A stretch of 24,795 nt of DNA from an uncultured Eubacterium sp. (GCA_910577225.1 CAJTMV010000048.1:1-24795); one strand, 5' to 3'; positions 7,856 through 15,769 are shown, numbered from the stretch's first letter. Notes: a model not told the origin generated them from the sequence alone. A program made the numbers and translations.

Positions 7856-8263
7856 ATGTGGAAATGTCCAAAGTGCGGAAAAGAATTTAAAAATACAAAT
7901 CAGAGTCATTATTGCGGAGAAAAGCCGAAAACAATCGAAGAATATATTATGCGTCAGGATAAAGACAAACAGGCCGACCTGTTTCTTATGAGGCAGATTC
8001 TACAGCAAACACTGCCAGAAGCAGAGGAGCGAATTTCCTGGAGTATGCCGACCTATTGGCAAAACCATAACATTCTTCACTTTGCCGCTTCAAAAAATCA
8101 TATCGGCTTTTATCCCGGCCCCGAAGCAGTCATACAATTTAAAGAAGAACTGGAAACATATAGTGTGAGTAAAGGAACCATACGTATTCCATATGGAAAT
8201 ATTGACGTTGGTTTAGTGAAAAAAATTGCTTTATGGTGCCTGCATACCGGAAATCATGCATAA
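7856..8263 (+). CDS. Zinc-finger plus DUF1801 domain protein
   Basis: A 135-residue protein. Residues 1-22 form a small treble-clef-like motif (WKCPKCGKEF...SHYCGEK, ligands C4, C7, H18 and C20). From about residue 25 the DUF1801/YdhG-like fold follows: TIEEYIMRQ, LFLMRQILQQTLPEAEERISWSMPTYW, NILHFAASKNHIGFYPGPEAV and a SVSKGTIRIPYG strand. Related single-domain proteins are proposed iron-binding (frataxin-like) proteins, but this is not established for the zinc-finger form. The start is supported by AAGGAAG upstream and the promoter at 7780-7807. Confidence 0.88.
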   Translation: MWKCPKCGKEFKNTNQSHYCGEKPKTIEEYIMRQDKDKQADLFLMRQILQQTLPEAEERISWSMPTYWQNHNILHFAASKNHIGFYPGPEAVIQFKEELETYSVSKGTIRIPYGNIDVGLVKKIALWCLHTGNHA

Positions 8264-8364
8264 CTTCGATGTATCTTCCGCTTCAAATGAAGAATGGAAA
8301 AAATAATGTCCGGAACAGAATTAAACCAGATTCCGATAGAAAGTCAGGGCTGAATCAAAAGTCT

Positions 8365-8642
8365 TTATGTGAAAGCAGGCCAAAAAACTGGTGACCCAAA
8401 CTCTACTTTCCGAAATGCAAATTCTTTTTTTGCGGCTTCAAATGTAAGTTCCTGATTTAAGCAGCGCATTGCCTCAAAGCGATCTCCATCCGTTTCCTTA
8501 ATCATACGGCGGATTGCCGTGTCAGTGGCGGGGACAGAAGAATATCCTTGTCTGACATATACCCCCTCTGGACGCATCCCTTTTTTATATCGTCTACGAC
8601 TACTTCCTTAAACTCTACGGTTTCACTTTCCTGAAAAAGCAT
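8365..8642 (-). pseudogene. Decayed AlbA_2/Schlafen-type ATP-binding protein gene
   Basis: ATG 8642 has AAAGGAG upstream and opens MLFQESETVEFKEVVVDDIKKG, the typical start of AlbA_2-domain proteins. After about 22 codons the sequence jumps, with a frame change, to PEGVYVRQGYSSVPATDTAIRRMIKETDGD, which in intact members lies about 80 residues further on. The core between them (the AlbA_2 Gly-rich NTP-binding strands) is deleted. The second piece ends VEFGSPVFWPAFT at 8365, before the expected C-terminal half. It is therefore a remnant with an internal and a 3' deletion, although its promoter (8675-8703) is intact. Confidence 0.75.
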
Positions 8643-8674
8643 AACGCCATCTCCTTTACCCATTCTTTGGGCAT

Positions 8675-8728
8675 ATCATATCAAATCGTATCAATCGTGT
8701 CAATGTATATGACCCGATTGACACGATT
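8675..8728 (-). promoter_or_regulatory. Promoter and 12-bp inverted repeat ahead of the AlbA_2 remnant
   Basis: On the minus strand TTGACA (8703-8698), a 17-bp spacer and TATGAT (8680-8675). AATCGTGTCAAT (8693-8704) and ATTGACACGATT (8717-8728) are perfect 12-bp arms around a 12-nt spacer and overlap the -35 box. A further ATCGTATCA copy lies in the promoter spacer. This is the layout of a repressor operator; the cognate regulator is not evident in the window. Confidence 0.65.
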
Positions 8729-8802
8729 TGACCCGGTATTTTCATTATGCACGCAAATGAGGGAATGTATTAACATCAAAAGCAGCGCTGTTTTCCAACT
8801 GT

Positions 8803-9881
8803 TTATTGCGCGCTACTTTCCTCTTCCTGCAATAGCCAATCAGCTATATTGTAAATCTCAATCCCCTCATAACCATATTTCGGGTGTCTGGTTCTGGCAA
8901 TGATCTTTTGGGGATACGCATCTCGGATTTGCAGTAATGGCAAACATTCTCTTTCAAGAGTCTTCTGATCCGAAATATTATCACTGACCTGGATATAGAT
9001 TTTCTCGCTCCCTTTTTGCGCCACAAAATCAATTTCCTTTTGATACAATTTTCCGACATACACATCATATCCCCGGCGGAGCAGTTCCATACAGACCATA
9101 TTTTCATATACTCTGCCGTAGTCCATATTCCTGTTTCCTAAAATGGCATATCGGATACCTGTATCACACAAATAAAATTTTTCAGAACTTTCCAAATACC
9201 TCTTTCCGCGGATATCATAACGCTTTATGTCATAAAAAACAAAGGCATTGCACAAATATTTAATATATCTGCCGACTGTTACATGATTCGTTGTTGTCTT
9301 ATTCGCAGTCAGCAACTGACTAACCTTGTTCTATCCTTTTCCGTTCTGTAAACGTAAGAGCCTGCCAGTCCTCCCTTGATGGAATACTCATCAAAGAGTT
9401 TTTCCTTATCGCCGGCCTCGTCATAATACTGGCAGTATTCCTGAAAACTGAATGGAAACACATGAATCTTGATATAACGTCCGGTAAAAAGAGTTGCCAG
9501 ATCAGCACTTAATAAAAAAGCATTAGAACCCGTAATATAAATATCATATTTCTCTTTGGAATAAAGACTGTTGACTGCCAATTCAAATTTTGGACACGTT
9601 TGAACTTCATCCACGAATAGGTAATTTACTTTTTCCTCTTGAAAATGTTGCTCTACGTAAGCATGAAGTGCATGATACTCTCTGATTTCTTCGTATGTCA
9701 GATCCATAAAGTCAACAAAAATAATATTGATATTTTCATAATGATTTTTCAGGTACTCAATATATGCCTGCATCAATTTTGACTTTCCCGAACGACGAAT
9801 GCCTGTAATGATTTTCATATCAGGAGTTTGGTTCAACTCAATTATCCTATTCAGATACTTTGTTCTTGTTATTGTCTTCAT
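8803..9881 (-). pseudogene. ATP-binding protein with DUF4143 domain, internally deleted
   Basis: The N-terminal piece starts at ATG 9881 (MKTITRTKYLNRIIEL) and has Walker A GIRRSGKSKLM, Walker B NYLFVDEVQ and the sensor-like DIYITGSNAFLLS, up to GGLAGSYVYRTEKDRT. The C-terminal piece, in another frame from about 9327, runs KVSQLLTANKTTTNHVTVGRYIKYLCNAFVFYDIKRYD and then the DUF4143 nuclease-like part (GRVYENMVCMELLRRGYDVYVG, EIDFVAQ). Family members have some 40-60 residues between these pieces (helices after EKDR). They are missing here, so an out-of-frame deletion has disrupted the gene. The 3' piece keeps the PD-(D/E)xK-like EIDF...YIQV core. Confidence 0.8.
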
Positions 9882-10009
9882 ATAATCGCTCGCTTTCAAA
9901 AAATAGATATTTTTATTTATTTGAAAGCATCTGTTTCCATCCATATTTCTTTTGCCCCCAATATTGTGATTACAATGAGTAAAGCAATCGAATTTGTTGT
10001 TTCATAATT

Positions 10010-10396
10010 GTTTTCATACTTCTCCAACGTCTTGCATCGATATAGATGGAGCACTTTGTAATTTCCCCGGGTACACAGGCTTCCCCTTAATTGATGCATG
10101 AATCTCCCATCCCTCATCTTGTACAAAAGCGGCGTCTGGCATTGAAAAAGTCCATAATCTCCCTGCGTATAAAATAATCGTTCTTTTGCAACCCCCGCTT
10201 TTTGAAAACAATGGTCTGCATTTGTTGTCAGCACAAAATAATCTTTGTCTGTTACCGGTTCATACAGATTTTCATAAGCAGGTTTTGGCGTATCCATATA
10301 GCGGTTAATGTAAATATATCGACTCCAATATGCCCCATTTTTTCCAGACTGTCAAAAGAATAAAAGCCGCCCTCATACATATTGCGGAAATGGTAT
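10010..10396 (-). pseudogene. SirTM-type sirtuin (Sir2 deacetylase/ADP-ribosyltransferase) remnant
   Basis: The pieces are in different frames. First comes YHFRNMYEGGFYSFDSLEKM (about 10396-10340). After a frameshift follows WSRYIYINRYMDTPKPAYENLYEPVTDKDYFVLTTNADHCFQKAG...RLFYTQGDYGLFQC, in which TTNADHCFQKAG and TQGDYGLFQC are signature blocks of macrodomain-linked sirtuins. A third frame then continues FVQDEGWEIHA. The N-terminal NAD-binding GAGxS part is absent; the remnant abuts the stop of the CPBP protease gene. It is clearly non-functional. Macrodomain and lipoylation partner genes that usually accompany SirTM are not in the window. Confidence 0.75.
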
Positions 10397-10401
10397 CTTT
10401 C

Positions 10402-11316
10402 TCAGCGATGCACCGTATGCTTTGGCAGTTTCAGCAAGAGCAGCATTGCCCCTGTCAGAAGCACACTCATACCAATCATTCCGGTTGGCATTGGTCCAAG
10501 TAAAGCGCTTTGTGTGGACAAGGACACCCAGGCGCCTGCTTCCCCGATGATATCGGCAGCACCGTGAATGATTGCCGCGTACATACAGTTGTTGTATTTC
10601 AAGGTTACATAGGATGACCAGACGCCCAATACCATGCAGGTAAGCACCATCATAGCGATACCGGTGAACGGGGCGCCTGCATAGTCATTACCGTAGTTCA
10701 TGCCGAAACAAATCAGCGGTGCATGCGCAAATCCCCATAATGCCCCGTTTAGCATAACGGCATATCTGACAGGAAGTTTTTTGCATAACAGCGGAAGCAG
10801 ATAACCCTGCCAGCCGATGTCTTCGCCCAACGCAATGAACCAGACAGGAAAGCATACCGCCGATATGATATATAAAATTATGCCCATCGTCAGCATGGAA
10901 AAGATTGTAAACCGGATTTCTGAGGGTACGCCAAAAGCCTCATATGTCTGAGAAATATATTTGCCACTGAAATCCAAATCATTCGGAAAAATGAAAAAGA
11001 AAACAATGATACCGCATAAAATAGCGGCTGTAGGAACGCATGCTGAAAAAAGCAGGGCTTTTTTGTTTTTCCAAAACTGAACGCTGAACTTTAACGGCGA
11101 TTTGTCTGCCGTAATTTTTCTTGTAATAAATACTGCCAAAGCAGGCGTTCCCATAAACACCGCAGGGAAACTTAAAAAAGCAGAAACGCCTTTTCCCACA
11201 GGCTCAGGCAGAAGAACGGCTGTCAGCCACAGGCAGTCATATACGCCAAAAACGATCGCTAAATATATGAAAATTCTTTTTGTTTCAGGATTTGAAATCG
11301 TTTTATTTATTATCAT
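10402..11316 (-). CDS. CPBP-family (CAAX-like) intramembrane protease
   Basis: The ATG at 11316 has GGAGG eight bases upstream (MIINKTISNPETKR), giving 304 residues; longer upstream starts run into the TetR frame. About eight hydrophobic segments are present. The CPBP (Abi) motifs are: motif 1 ALGEDIGWQGYLLP (the usual EExxxR is EDxxxQ here), motif 2 GALWGFAHAPL and motif 3 AAIIHGAADI (HxxxD). The changes in motif 1 could alter or abolish activity. Homologues are used in immunity to bacteriocins or in prenyl-protein and signal processing. The start overlaps the stop of the TetR gene by 14 nt, so it is translationally coupled to it and probably is its target. Confidence 0.85.
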   Translation of the reverse strand: MIINKTISNPETKRIFIYLAIVFGVYDCLWLTAVLLPEPVGKGVSAFLSFPAVFMGTPALAVFITRKITADKSPLKFSVQFWKNKKALLFSACVPTAAILCGIIVFFFIFPNDLDFSGKYISQTYEAFGVPSEIRFTIFSMLTMGIILYIISAVCFPVWFIALGEDIGWQGYLLPLLCKKLPVRYAVMLNGALWGFAHAPLICFGMNYGNDYAGAPFTGIAMMVLTCMVLGVWSSYVTLKYNNCMYAAIIHGAADIIGEAGAWVSLSTQSALLGPMPTGMIGMSVLLTGAMLLLLKLPKHTVHR

Positions 11317-11905
11317 TATTTTCCTCCAGATTCGTTTTTGCACCTGCCTGTGACAAAAAAGTAAGCGCAGCCTGACGAACCATTCTGATAACTTCTTCTT
11401 TTGAAGAGGTAATCACTCCCGAAGCGACAAAACATGCAAGTCCGTGCGTATAAATCATTGTATTCTGAAAAAAACTGCTGACATTCTCTTTTGGTATTTT
11501 TAAATCATCTGCAATCTGCGCGGCCATAGCCGCATTCGCTTCGGCATGTACCAAAACGTCAAAACCGCCTGCCCGAAGCTCACTCTCTCCGCTCATATAA
11601 AGATATTGAAAGAGATTTGGCTCGTCAAATGCAAGATTTATGTAAGCCATTCCAACACCTGCAAAGGCATCCATTCCATTTTGTACACAGGAACGCATTT
11701 TCCCATTCGCATAATTTAAGGCATATTCAGCCAAAGCCTTGCGAAGTCCCGCCATATTTTCAAAATGCCATACAAGAGGCTGCGTAGAGCAACCGATTTC
11801 TTTTGATAACGTCTTAATATTAATAGCAGAATATCCGTCACGAATAAGCATTTCCAATGCTTCCTGCAAGATGATCTCTTTTGAGACCTGCGTTTTTCTT
11901 GCCAT
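11303..11905 (-). CDS. TetR-family transcriptional regulator
   Basis: A 200-residue protein with an N-terminal TetR helix-turn-helix: SKEIILQEALEMLIRDGYSAINIKTLSKEIGCSTQPLVWHFENMAGLRKALAEYA (about residues 8-62). The C-terminal ligand domain is helical, with FAGVGMAYINLAFDEPNLFQYLYM and IYTHGLACFVASG, resembling the WHG subfamily. ATG 11905 follows GGAGG. The promoter TTGACA-16-TATATT lies at 11959-11986, and an AT palindrome sits between promoter and start. It forms an operon with the CPBP protease downstream (14-nt overlap), which it most likely represses. Confidence 0.9.
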   Translation of the reverse strand: MARKTQVSKEIILQEALEMLIRDGYSAINIKTLSKEIGCSTQPLVWHFENMAGLRKALAEYALNYANGKMRSCVQNGMDAFAGVGMAYINLAFDEPNLFQYLYMSGESELRAGGFDVLVHAEANAAMAAQIADDLKIPKENVSSFFQNTMIYTHGLACFVASGVITSSKEEVIRMVRQAALTFLSQAGAKTNLEENNDNK

Positions 11906-11925
11906 TGTTCATACCTCCAAATTCC

Positions 11926-11986
11926 ATAAATTCATTTATATAATTCTTTTTATATTATAATATAACCAGGTACTGCATTTTGTCAA
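11926..11986 (-). promoter_or_regulatory. Promoter and candidate operator of the TetR/CPBP operon
   Basis: TTGACA (11986-11981), a 16-bp spacer and TATATT (11964-11959) on the minus strand. ATAAAT-TC-ATTTAT at 11926-11939 is a 14-bp dyad between the promoter and the ribosome site, where a TetR dimer could bind. A second AT dyad (ATATTATAATAT) overlaps the -10 region. Confidence 0.65.
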
Positions 11987-12040
11987 TCTCTCTGAATAAA
12001 AGTTAACGAATCAATCTGTATTCTTTTCAATTTTTCAGAC

Positions 12041-12074
12041 AAAAAGGCGACGGAGCTTCTGATTCTCCATCGCC
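12041..12074 (-). terminator. Rho-independent terminator (minus strand)
   Basis: Read on the minus strand GGCGATGGAG, a 9-nt loop, CTCCGTCGCC (all paired if one U-G is allowed), then TTTTTG. It lies just beyond the stop (12081) of the unknown C-terminal fragment at 12081-12222, consistent with the end of a once-intact minus-strand gene. Confidence 0.8.
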
Positions 12075-12080
12075 ATTCTA

Positions 12081-12222
12081 TTATACGTAAATATTTTCCG
12101 TGACCTCCGTCACCATTTCCATGTCCTGCGGGGCTTACAAATCAGCTGGTCGTTCTCCTTGCTGACATAAACAAAGCCCTTGAATTTACCACTTTGTAAA
12201 AGCCGGAATAATTGCTCAATTA
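12081..12222 (-). pseudogene. C-terminal fragment of an unrecognised gene
   Basis: The frame IEQLFRLLQSGKFKGFVYVSKENDQLICK changes, after a one-base loss near 12139, into APQDMEMVTEVTENIYV ending at TAA 12081. The acidic tail followed directly by a terminator looks like a genuine protein end. No start or N-terminal part is present: the fragment begins at the hairpin 12229-12264. I cannot name the family. Confidence 0.4.
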
Positions 12223-12228
12223 AAAATG

Positions 12229-12264
12229 CGGCTGAAATGTTACAAAACCCAGACATTTCAGCCG
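12229..12264 (-). terminator. Perfect 12-bp hairpin with U-tract on the minus strand
   Basis: CGGCTGAAATGT (12229-12240) and ACATTTCAGCCG (12253-12264) are perfect complements around a 12-nt loop. On the minus strand the stem is followed by CATTTTT, as in an intrinsic terminator. No intact minus-strand gene lies upstream (12265-12819), so it is a relic of a deleted gene or part of a mobile element end. Confidence 0.6.
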
Positions 12265-12484
12265 AAAACCTGCCGCTGACAGCTCTGTCGGCACACTGCT
12301 GCAAAAAAATTTACGCATGACAACTGGGAACATCCGTCTGTCATGTGTTATCTTATAGGGAGCATCATGGAAAATTCCGAACCCCTGCCCGACTCCGAAG
12401 TTACCTTGGATGGATAAAATCAGAATTGTTTACAGATTTTCATCTGCAGGGGGAAAATGTCAGAGAAGAAATGGCGGCGTATAG

Positions 12485-12577
12485 AAAATTTTTCAACAGC
12501 ATGAAAAACGCAAGCCCCTGTGCCTGGCAATTGATGAATGCCAGTATCTTTCCCCTGCGATCCTGAATGATCTATAA
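12485..12577 (+). pseudogene. Fragment of an ExeA/TnsC-like transposition ATPase
   Basis: Thirty codons read KIFQQHEKRKPLCLAIDECQ and then YLSPAILNDL. The hydrophobic strand with D-E-x-Q (Walker B) and the SPAILNDL follow-up are typical of AAA ATPases that accompany DDE transposases (ExeA/IstB-like). No Walker A or flanking parts are present, and the frame stops on both sides. It marks an old transposon here. The remainder of 12265-12819 has only a short RBS-led 7-codon frame (MVQILIG, near 12766) and no recognisable gene. Confidence 0.5.
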
Positions 12578-12819
12578 CTATTAAATGTAAAAAATAGCTG
12601 AAATTTCGTAAAAAATGTTATATACTAAAATTGAACTTAAACATCATTCCTGTTTGAATCTCCGTGTACCCTCTGTAAAGGCATTTTTGCCCAGAATTAC
12701 AGAAAAATCATTAAATGTCATTTATAATGATATATTTTTTCAGAAAATGAAAAGAGGTGAGTCCAATGGTTCAAATATTGATCGGATAACTTTTTTTATT
12801 AAGAAATGGAGGACTTACT

Positions 12820-13632
12820 ATGAAAAAAATTATTTCTCTATTACTATCATTTGCAATGATTTTTACGTTAACGATTCCTACATTTGCGGCGTCTGATAAA
12901 TCATTCGCAGACGGGCAACAAGAAAAAACAACGATTCAGCTATCTGCTGGCAGTTACATTGAAATTACGTTATTAACCAATAATCGTACACGAGCATCGA
13001 ATGACAGTGAATCTTTTTTAATTAAAGAATTTATACACAATGAACTAACTCATACAGTAGAGGGATCTTTTGGCGGCAGTCAGTTGATTTGTACTAATTA
13101 TGAAGATGGCCGAATGGTCAATCAAAAGATTATAAATGTTTCAGACAGAGTTTCTGCATCCAGGAGCGAATCCTGTCAAACCGTAGCAACTGCTTCATAT
13201 GGAAGTGTGTTGGGACGAATAGTATACAATAAGGATATTGGGAATAATAGTCCGGGCGAAGAATTAACTGTTTATAGCAAAATTACCAATCAGGATTTAG
13301 AGTCATATACAATCAATGGGAAAGCGTCGGATACGATTTCTGTTATTGCCGGTTTGCTGTTGAGCGTTTTATCAGTTTTCATTCCGTCTGCAAATACTGC
13401 GACATCTATGGCAATTGCTATCGTTTCCGCTTATGGCGGTAATGTAGCTGGCGGTGCAATTGGTGTTCTATTTACTGAAAAGGTTGCTGTTGACGCAACT
13501 TATTACACATTAACTGGATATCATAGTACTTCAAATTACCATACTGCTGGATATTATGGTATTGCAAGATTAGTTAAGACTAAAAATAGCAATGCGTATA
13601 ATAAATGGTTTTATGAAGGATATACGCCGTAG
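12820..13632 (+). CDS. Secreted protein with hydrophobic core, possibly bacteriocin-like
   Basis: A 270-residue protein from ATG 12820 with GGAGG upstream. Residues 1-24 (MKKIISLLLSFAMIFTLTIP, then TFAA) are a textbook Sec signal peptide with cleavage near FAA. The mature part is Ser/Thr/Asn-rich and has one long non-polar glycine-alanine stretch at about 180-225 (IAGLLLSVLSVFIPSANT through VAGGAIGVLF), then an aromatic C-terminus (YHSTSNYHTAGYYGIARL, WFYEGYTP). A Sec leader, a glycine-rich hydrophobic hairpin and no cysteine-rich or enzyme motifs fit large leader-cleaved bacteriocins such as the geobacillin-26 type, but this is recalled similarity, not a match I can verify. A small two-helix zinc-ribbon protein follows 138 bp downstream and could be an accessory. 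Base composition is more AT-rich than its neighbours, suggesting transfer. Confidence 0.75.
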   Translation: MKKIISLLLSFAMIFTLTIPTFAASDKSFADGQQEKTTIQLSAGSYIEITLLTNNRTRASNDSESFLIKEFIHNELTHTVEGSFGGSQLICTNYEDGRMVNQKIINVSDRVSASRSESCQTVATASYGSVLGRIVYNKDIGNNSPGEELTVYSKITNQDLESYTINGKASDTISVIAGLLLSVLSVFIPSANTATSMAIAIVSAYGGNVAGGAIGVLFTEKVAVDATYYTLTGYHSTSNYHTAGYYGIARLVKTKNSNAYNKWFYEGYTP

Positions 13633-13770
13633 GAGTGGAGAAAGGGTGACAGCCTGGCAAATATCTTGTGGATTGCAGTTTTTGCCAGACCGTTCCCATA
13701 TGTTTATGCATATCGATAAATTATTGAAAATTTTTTTCAATATGGTGTCCGTTATGGAAAGGTGGCAAAT

Positions 13771-14040
13771 ATGAATCATATTTCACTTAAAAATGTGGCA
13801 AGGTTATCAGCCATATTGTTCATTTTAGGTTTGCTGTTTTTTATTTTAGGTTGCTGCATTGGAAATGAAGCGGGCTTGATAGTATTAGTTGTAGGTTTGC
13901 TGATATGGGTTGGAATTATAATTATTATAGCACTTTTCAGCAAATGTCCTTATTGCGGAGGATTTCTTAAGGTGGGATATCATAATCATTACTGTCCGCA
14001 TTGCGGAAATTATGTGAATCAAAGCGATTATGAAAAATAA
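13771..14040 (+). CDS. Small membrane protein with C-terminal zinc ribbon
   Basis: An 89-residue protein from ATG 13771 (MNHISLKNVARL), with GGAAAGG about ten bases upstream. Two hydrophobic helices at about residues 13-30 and 33-55 are followed by a cytosolic-side zinc ribbon, CPYCGGFLKVGYHNHYCPHC, with two CxxC pairs (about residues 59-79). Function unknown. It follows the secreted-protein gene on the same strand, separated by 138 bp containing an AT-only hairpin (ATTGAAAA/TTTTCAAT). Its position suggests a dedicated immunity or processing partner, but this is inference. Confidence 0.7.
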   Translation: MNHISLKNVARLSAILFILGLLFFILGCCIGNEAGLIVLVVGLLIWVGIIIIIALFSKCPYCGGFLKVGYHNHYCPHCGNYVNQSDYEK

Positions 14041-14053
14041 TGCGGCTGAACTT

Positions 14054-14083
14054 AACCCCCAGAGATTGCAGCTCTGGGGGGTT
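14054..14083 (+). terminator. GC-rich hairpin after the zinc-ribbon gene
   Basis: AACCCCCAGAG and CTCTGGGGGGTT pair around a 7-nt loop, 14 bp after the stop. The stem is strong, but no T-tract follows on either strand, so it is a possible (perhaps Rho-aided) terminator only. The stretch 14084-14310 shows no gene. Confidence 0.45.
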
Positions 14084-14310
14084 CAACTACCATATACTAC
14101 ACTCAGTCAAAGTCATGCATCTGCACAGCTTCATCAATTTTTATTATGACGCTTCGAATATTTGTTATTTTTCAAGCTGCAGCTAATTTTGTTTTGAATC
14201 ATAAAATGTTTCCTTAAGTTTTGCTGATTGACCTCTAACTAATTTTTTCAGCCACTGACTGAAAAGCAGATGTGCGATTATGAGCTCAGGCCGTCTGGCC
14301 ACAGTCAGAA

Positions 14311-14959
14311 CCACCGGCTTAGCCGGTGGCCTGATTCCCGCCCTGTAAGGGCTCATTTCCGGCGCCGGAGTTTAAAGACTCATCGAAAGGCTCGCCAGCC
14401 GCAACGTCAGTTACCTGCCGGGGCTTGCTCAAAGACATCTGGTCATATTCCAAATCTTCCTTCAGCTGATTCCGAATATATGCTTCTATCTTTTTTGCAT
14501 TTTTCCCTACAGTATCGACATAATACCCTCTGCACCAAAACTGTCTGTTGCCATACTTATATTTGAGATTCGCATGTCTTTCAAATATCATCAGGGTGCT
14601 TTTTCCCTTTCAGTATCCCACAAAATCCGACACACTCATTTTCGGCAGTATTTCCACCGGCATGTGTACATGATCCGGACGATTTCCGCTTCGACAATAT
14701 GCACTTCCTTACGCCTGAGTAACATGCTTAAGATATTCGCCATATCCTGTCTCAGCCCTCCATATATAATTTTTCTCCTGAATTTCGGTGTAAAAACTAT
14801 ATGGTACTTACAATTCCACGTTGTATGTGATAAACTATTCTTGTCCATCCGGACTACTTCCTGTGATTGTAAAAACGGCTGGCGAACCTGTTTTTATTAT
14901 ATCACCGGAGGTATTTTACACAACGCTAAAGCTATTCCAGCCACCCGCAGAGCAGGTGG
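14311..14959 (-). mobile_element. Degenerate IS200/IS605-type element
   Basis: The element is bounded by two related hairpins: CCACCGGC-TTA-GCCGGTGG (14311-14329) and CCACC..GC-AGA-GC..GGTGG (14941-14959), the subterminal structures expected in the single-strand transposing IS200/IS605 family. Between them lies a broken TnpA (14319-14848). No TnpB is present, so it is IS200-like. The exact ends and target site cannot be fixed without a comparison sequence. Confidence 0.7.
14319..14848 (-). pseudogene. tnpA: IS200-family Y1 transposase TnpA, frameshift plus nonsense
   Basis: The 5' piece (ATG 14848) reads MDKNSLSHTTWNCKYHIVFT, then PKFRRKIIYGGL, up to VEAEIV. A one-base shift near 14682 moves the HUH region (DHVHMPVEILPKMSVSDFVGY) to another frame. 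A TGA then replaces the leucine of the usual GYLKGKS, after which KGKSTLMIFERHANLKYKYGNRQFWCRGYYVDTVGKN follows with the Y1 tyrosine (GYYVDTVG). Both lesions lie in the catalytic core; the gene is inactive. The C-terminal tail (QATG) runs up to the right-end hairpin. Confidence 0.85.
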
Positions 14960-15086
14960 TTTATTTGTTCTCCAAAGTTCCGCTTTTCGGATCAGCGAAA
15001 AACTCCTCCATGGAGAACAGGGCCATGCCCTAACAATAAAAAACCGCCAGCGTCAGCCAGCAGTTCCATCGTTACTATATTTTGTT

Positions 15087-15425
15087 TTATCCTTCGTTGT
15101 CATTCTGCGGCAGATCAGGAAACAGAATCCGAAGATAATCCCGTCTGCCGTAGAGAACACGGTCATCGTACACATCCTGCCCATTCACACGGTAGAAAAC
15201 CATGTAATTTCCACTGGTGAGAAATCGGTAGTCGCTTTCTATATCTGTCACAGAGGACAGCGGAGCGCCGATTTCTGAAAAATTTTCCAGTTCATCAACA
15301 GTGTCCATGATTTTGTTTACAGTGTTTTCAGCGGCTTGCGGATTACATAATTCAAAGGTAATATACTCCCAGATTTCGTCCAGGTCGTTCTGGGCTTCCG
15401 GTGAGTAATGGATGTTATTCTTCAT
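15087..15425 (-). CDS. RelE/ParE-family toxin
   Basis: A 112-residue protein of the normal size. Family landmarks are IHYSPEAQNDLDEIWEYI at the N-terminus, AENTVNKIMDTVDELENFSEIGAPL in the helical hairpin, and the C-terminal strands YRFLTSGNYMVFYRVNGQDVYDDRVLYGRRDYLRIL, where Arg and Tyr residues form the active surface of RelE/ParE proteins. The start overlaps the antitoxin stop by 11 nt, as usual for antitoxin-first modules. It would act as an mRNA interferase or gyrase poison. It sits between the IS200 remnant and the integrase remnant, so it may stabilise this accessory segment. Confidence 0.88.
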   Translation of the reverse strand: MKNNIHYSPEAQNDLDEIWEYITFELCNPQAAENTVNKIMDTVDELENFSEIGAPLSSVTDIESDYRFLTSGNYMVFYRVNGQDVYDDRVLYGRRDYLRILFPDLPQNDNEG

Positions 15426-15675
15426 TTGCCTTTGCCCGGAAATGTGCTCTCACATCCGAGGACGAAAGCCATCCCTTTTCCTCTCCAGATTTTTTTCCTT
15501 TTGCAAGCTCGCTCATGAGCTTCAGAGTGGCCCGTGTTTTTTCATAGTCCTGCATGTCAATGATTACATAGCGCCCACGTCCGTTTTTGGTGAGAAAGAC
15601 CGGTGCGCCCACTGATACGTCACGGAGCACATCGCTGTAATTCCTCAAATCAGAGATTGGTTTGATATTCGGCAT
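15415..15675 (-). CDS. Phd/YefM-family antitoxin
   Basis: An 86-residue protein from ATG 15675 (MPNIKPISDLRNYSDVLRDV), with AAAGGAG upstream. The DNA-binding Phd/YefM fold is shown by the Met-Pro-x-I-x-P-I-S-D-L-R-N-Y opening and APVFLTKNGRGRYVIIDMQDYEK. The acidic, helical tail (KSGEEKGWLSSSDVRAHFRAK) would wrap the toxin. The promoter TTGAAT-17-TATACT is at 15701-15729, so this operon is transcribed on its own. Autorepression with the toxin is expected for the family. Confidence 0.88.
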   Translation of the reverse strand: MPNIKPISDLRNYSDVLRDVSVGAPVFLTKNGRGRYVIIDMQDYEKTRATLKLMSELAKGKKSGEEKGWLSSSDVRAHFRAKANEE

Positions 15676-15700
15676 AATCACATTCTCCTTTCCTGCCCTT

Positions 15701-15729
15701 AGTATACCCTGATTTGATGTAAAATTCAA
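15701..15729 (-). promoter_or_regulatory. Promoter of the toxin-antitoxin operon
   Basis: TTGAAT (15729-15724), a 17-bp spacer and TATACT (15706-15701) on the minus strand, 25 bp before the antitoxin start. Confidence 0.75.
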
Positions 15730-15769
15730 CGGCATATTTTACAACAGTATTTTAGTGGGAGTCCAAAAT

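Noticed and set aside
12110..12304. 64-codon minus-strand frame taken as a gene
   Set aside because: It runs through the 12-bp hairpin, and its end is out of frame with the more convincing tail MEMVTEVTENIYV; only the distal part is kept, as a gene fragment.
12345..12566. 73-codon plus-strand frame
   Set aside because: The recognisable ExeA-like segment lies in a different frame; this one matches no family pattern.
12723..12728. TATAAT ahead of the secreted-protein gene as promoter
   Set aside because: No acceptable -35 lies 16-18 bp upstream in this AT-rich stretch, so it was not listed as a promoter.
14574..15278. Long plus-strand open frame (234 codons)
   Set aside because: It runs antisense to the IS200 transposase and the RelE-type toxin, has no ribosome site, and its composition is that of a shadow frame.
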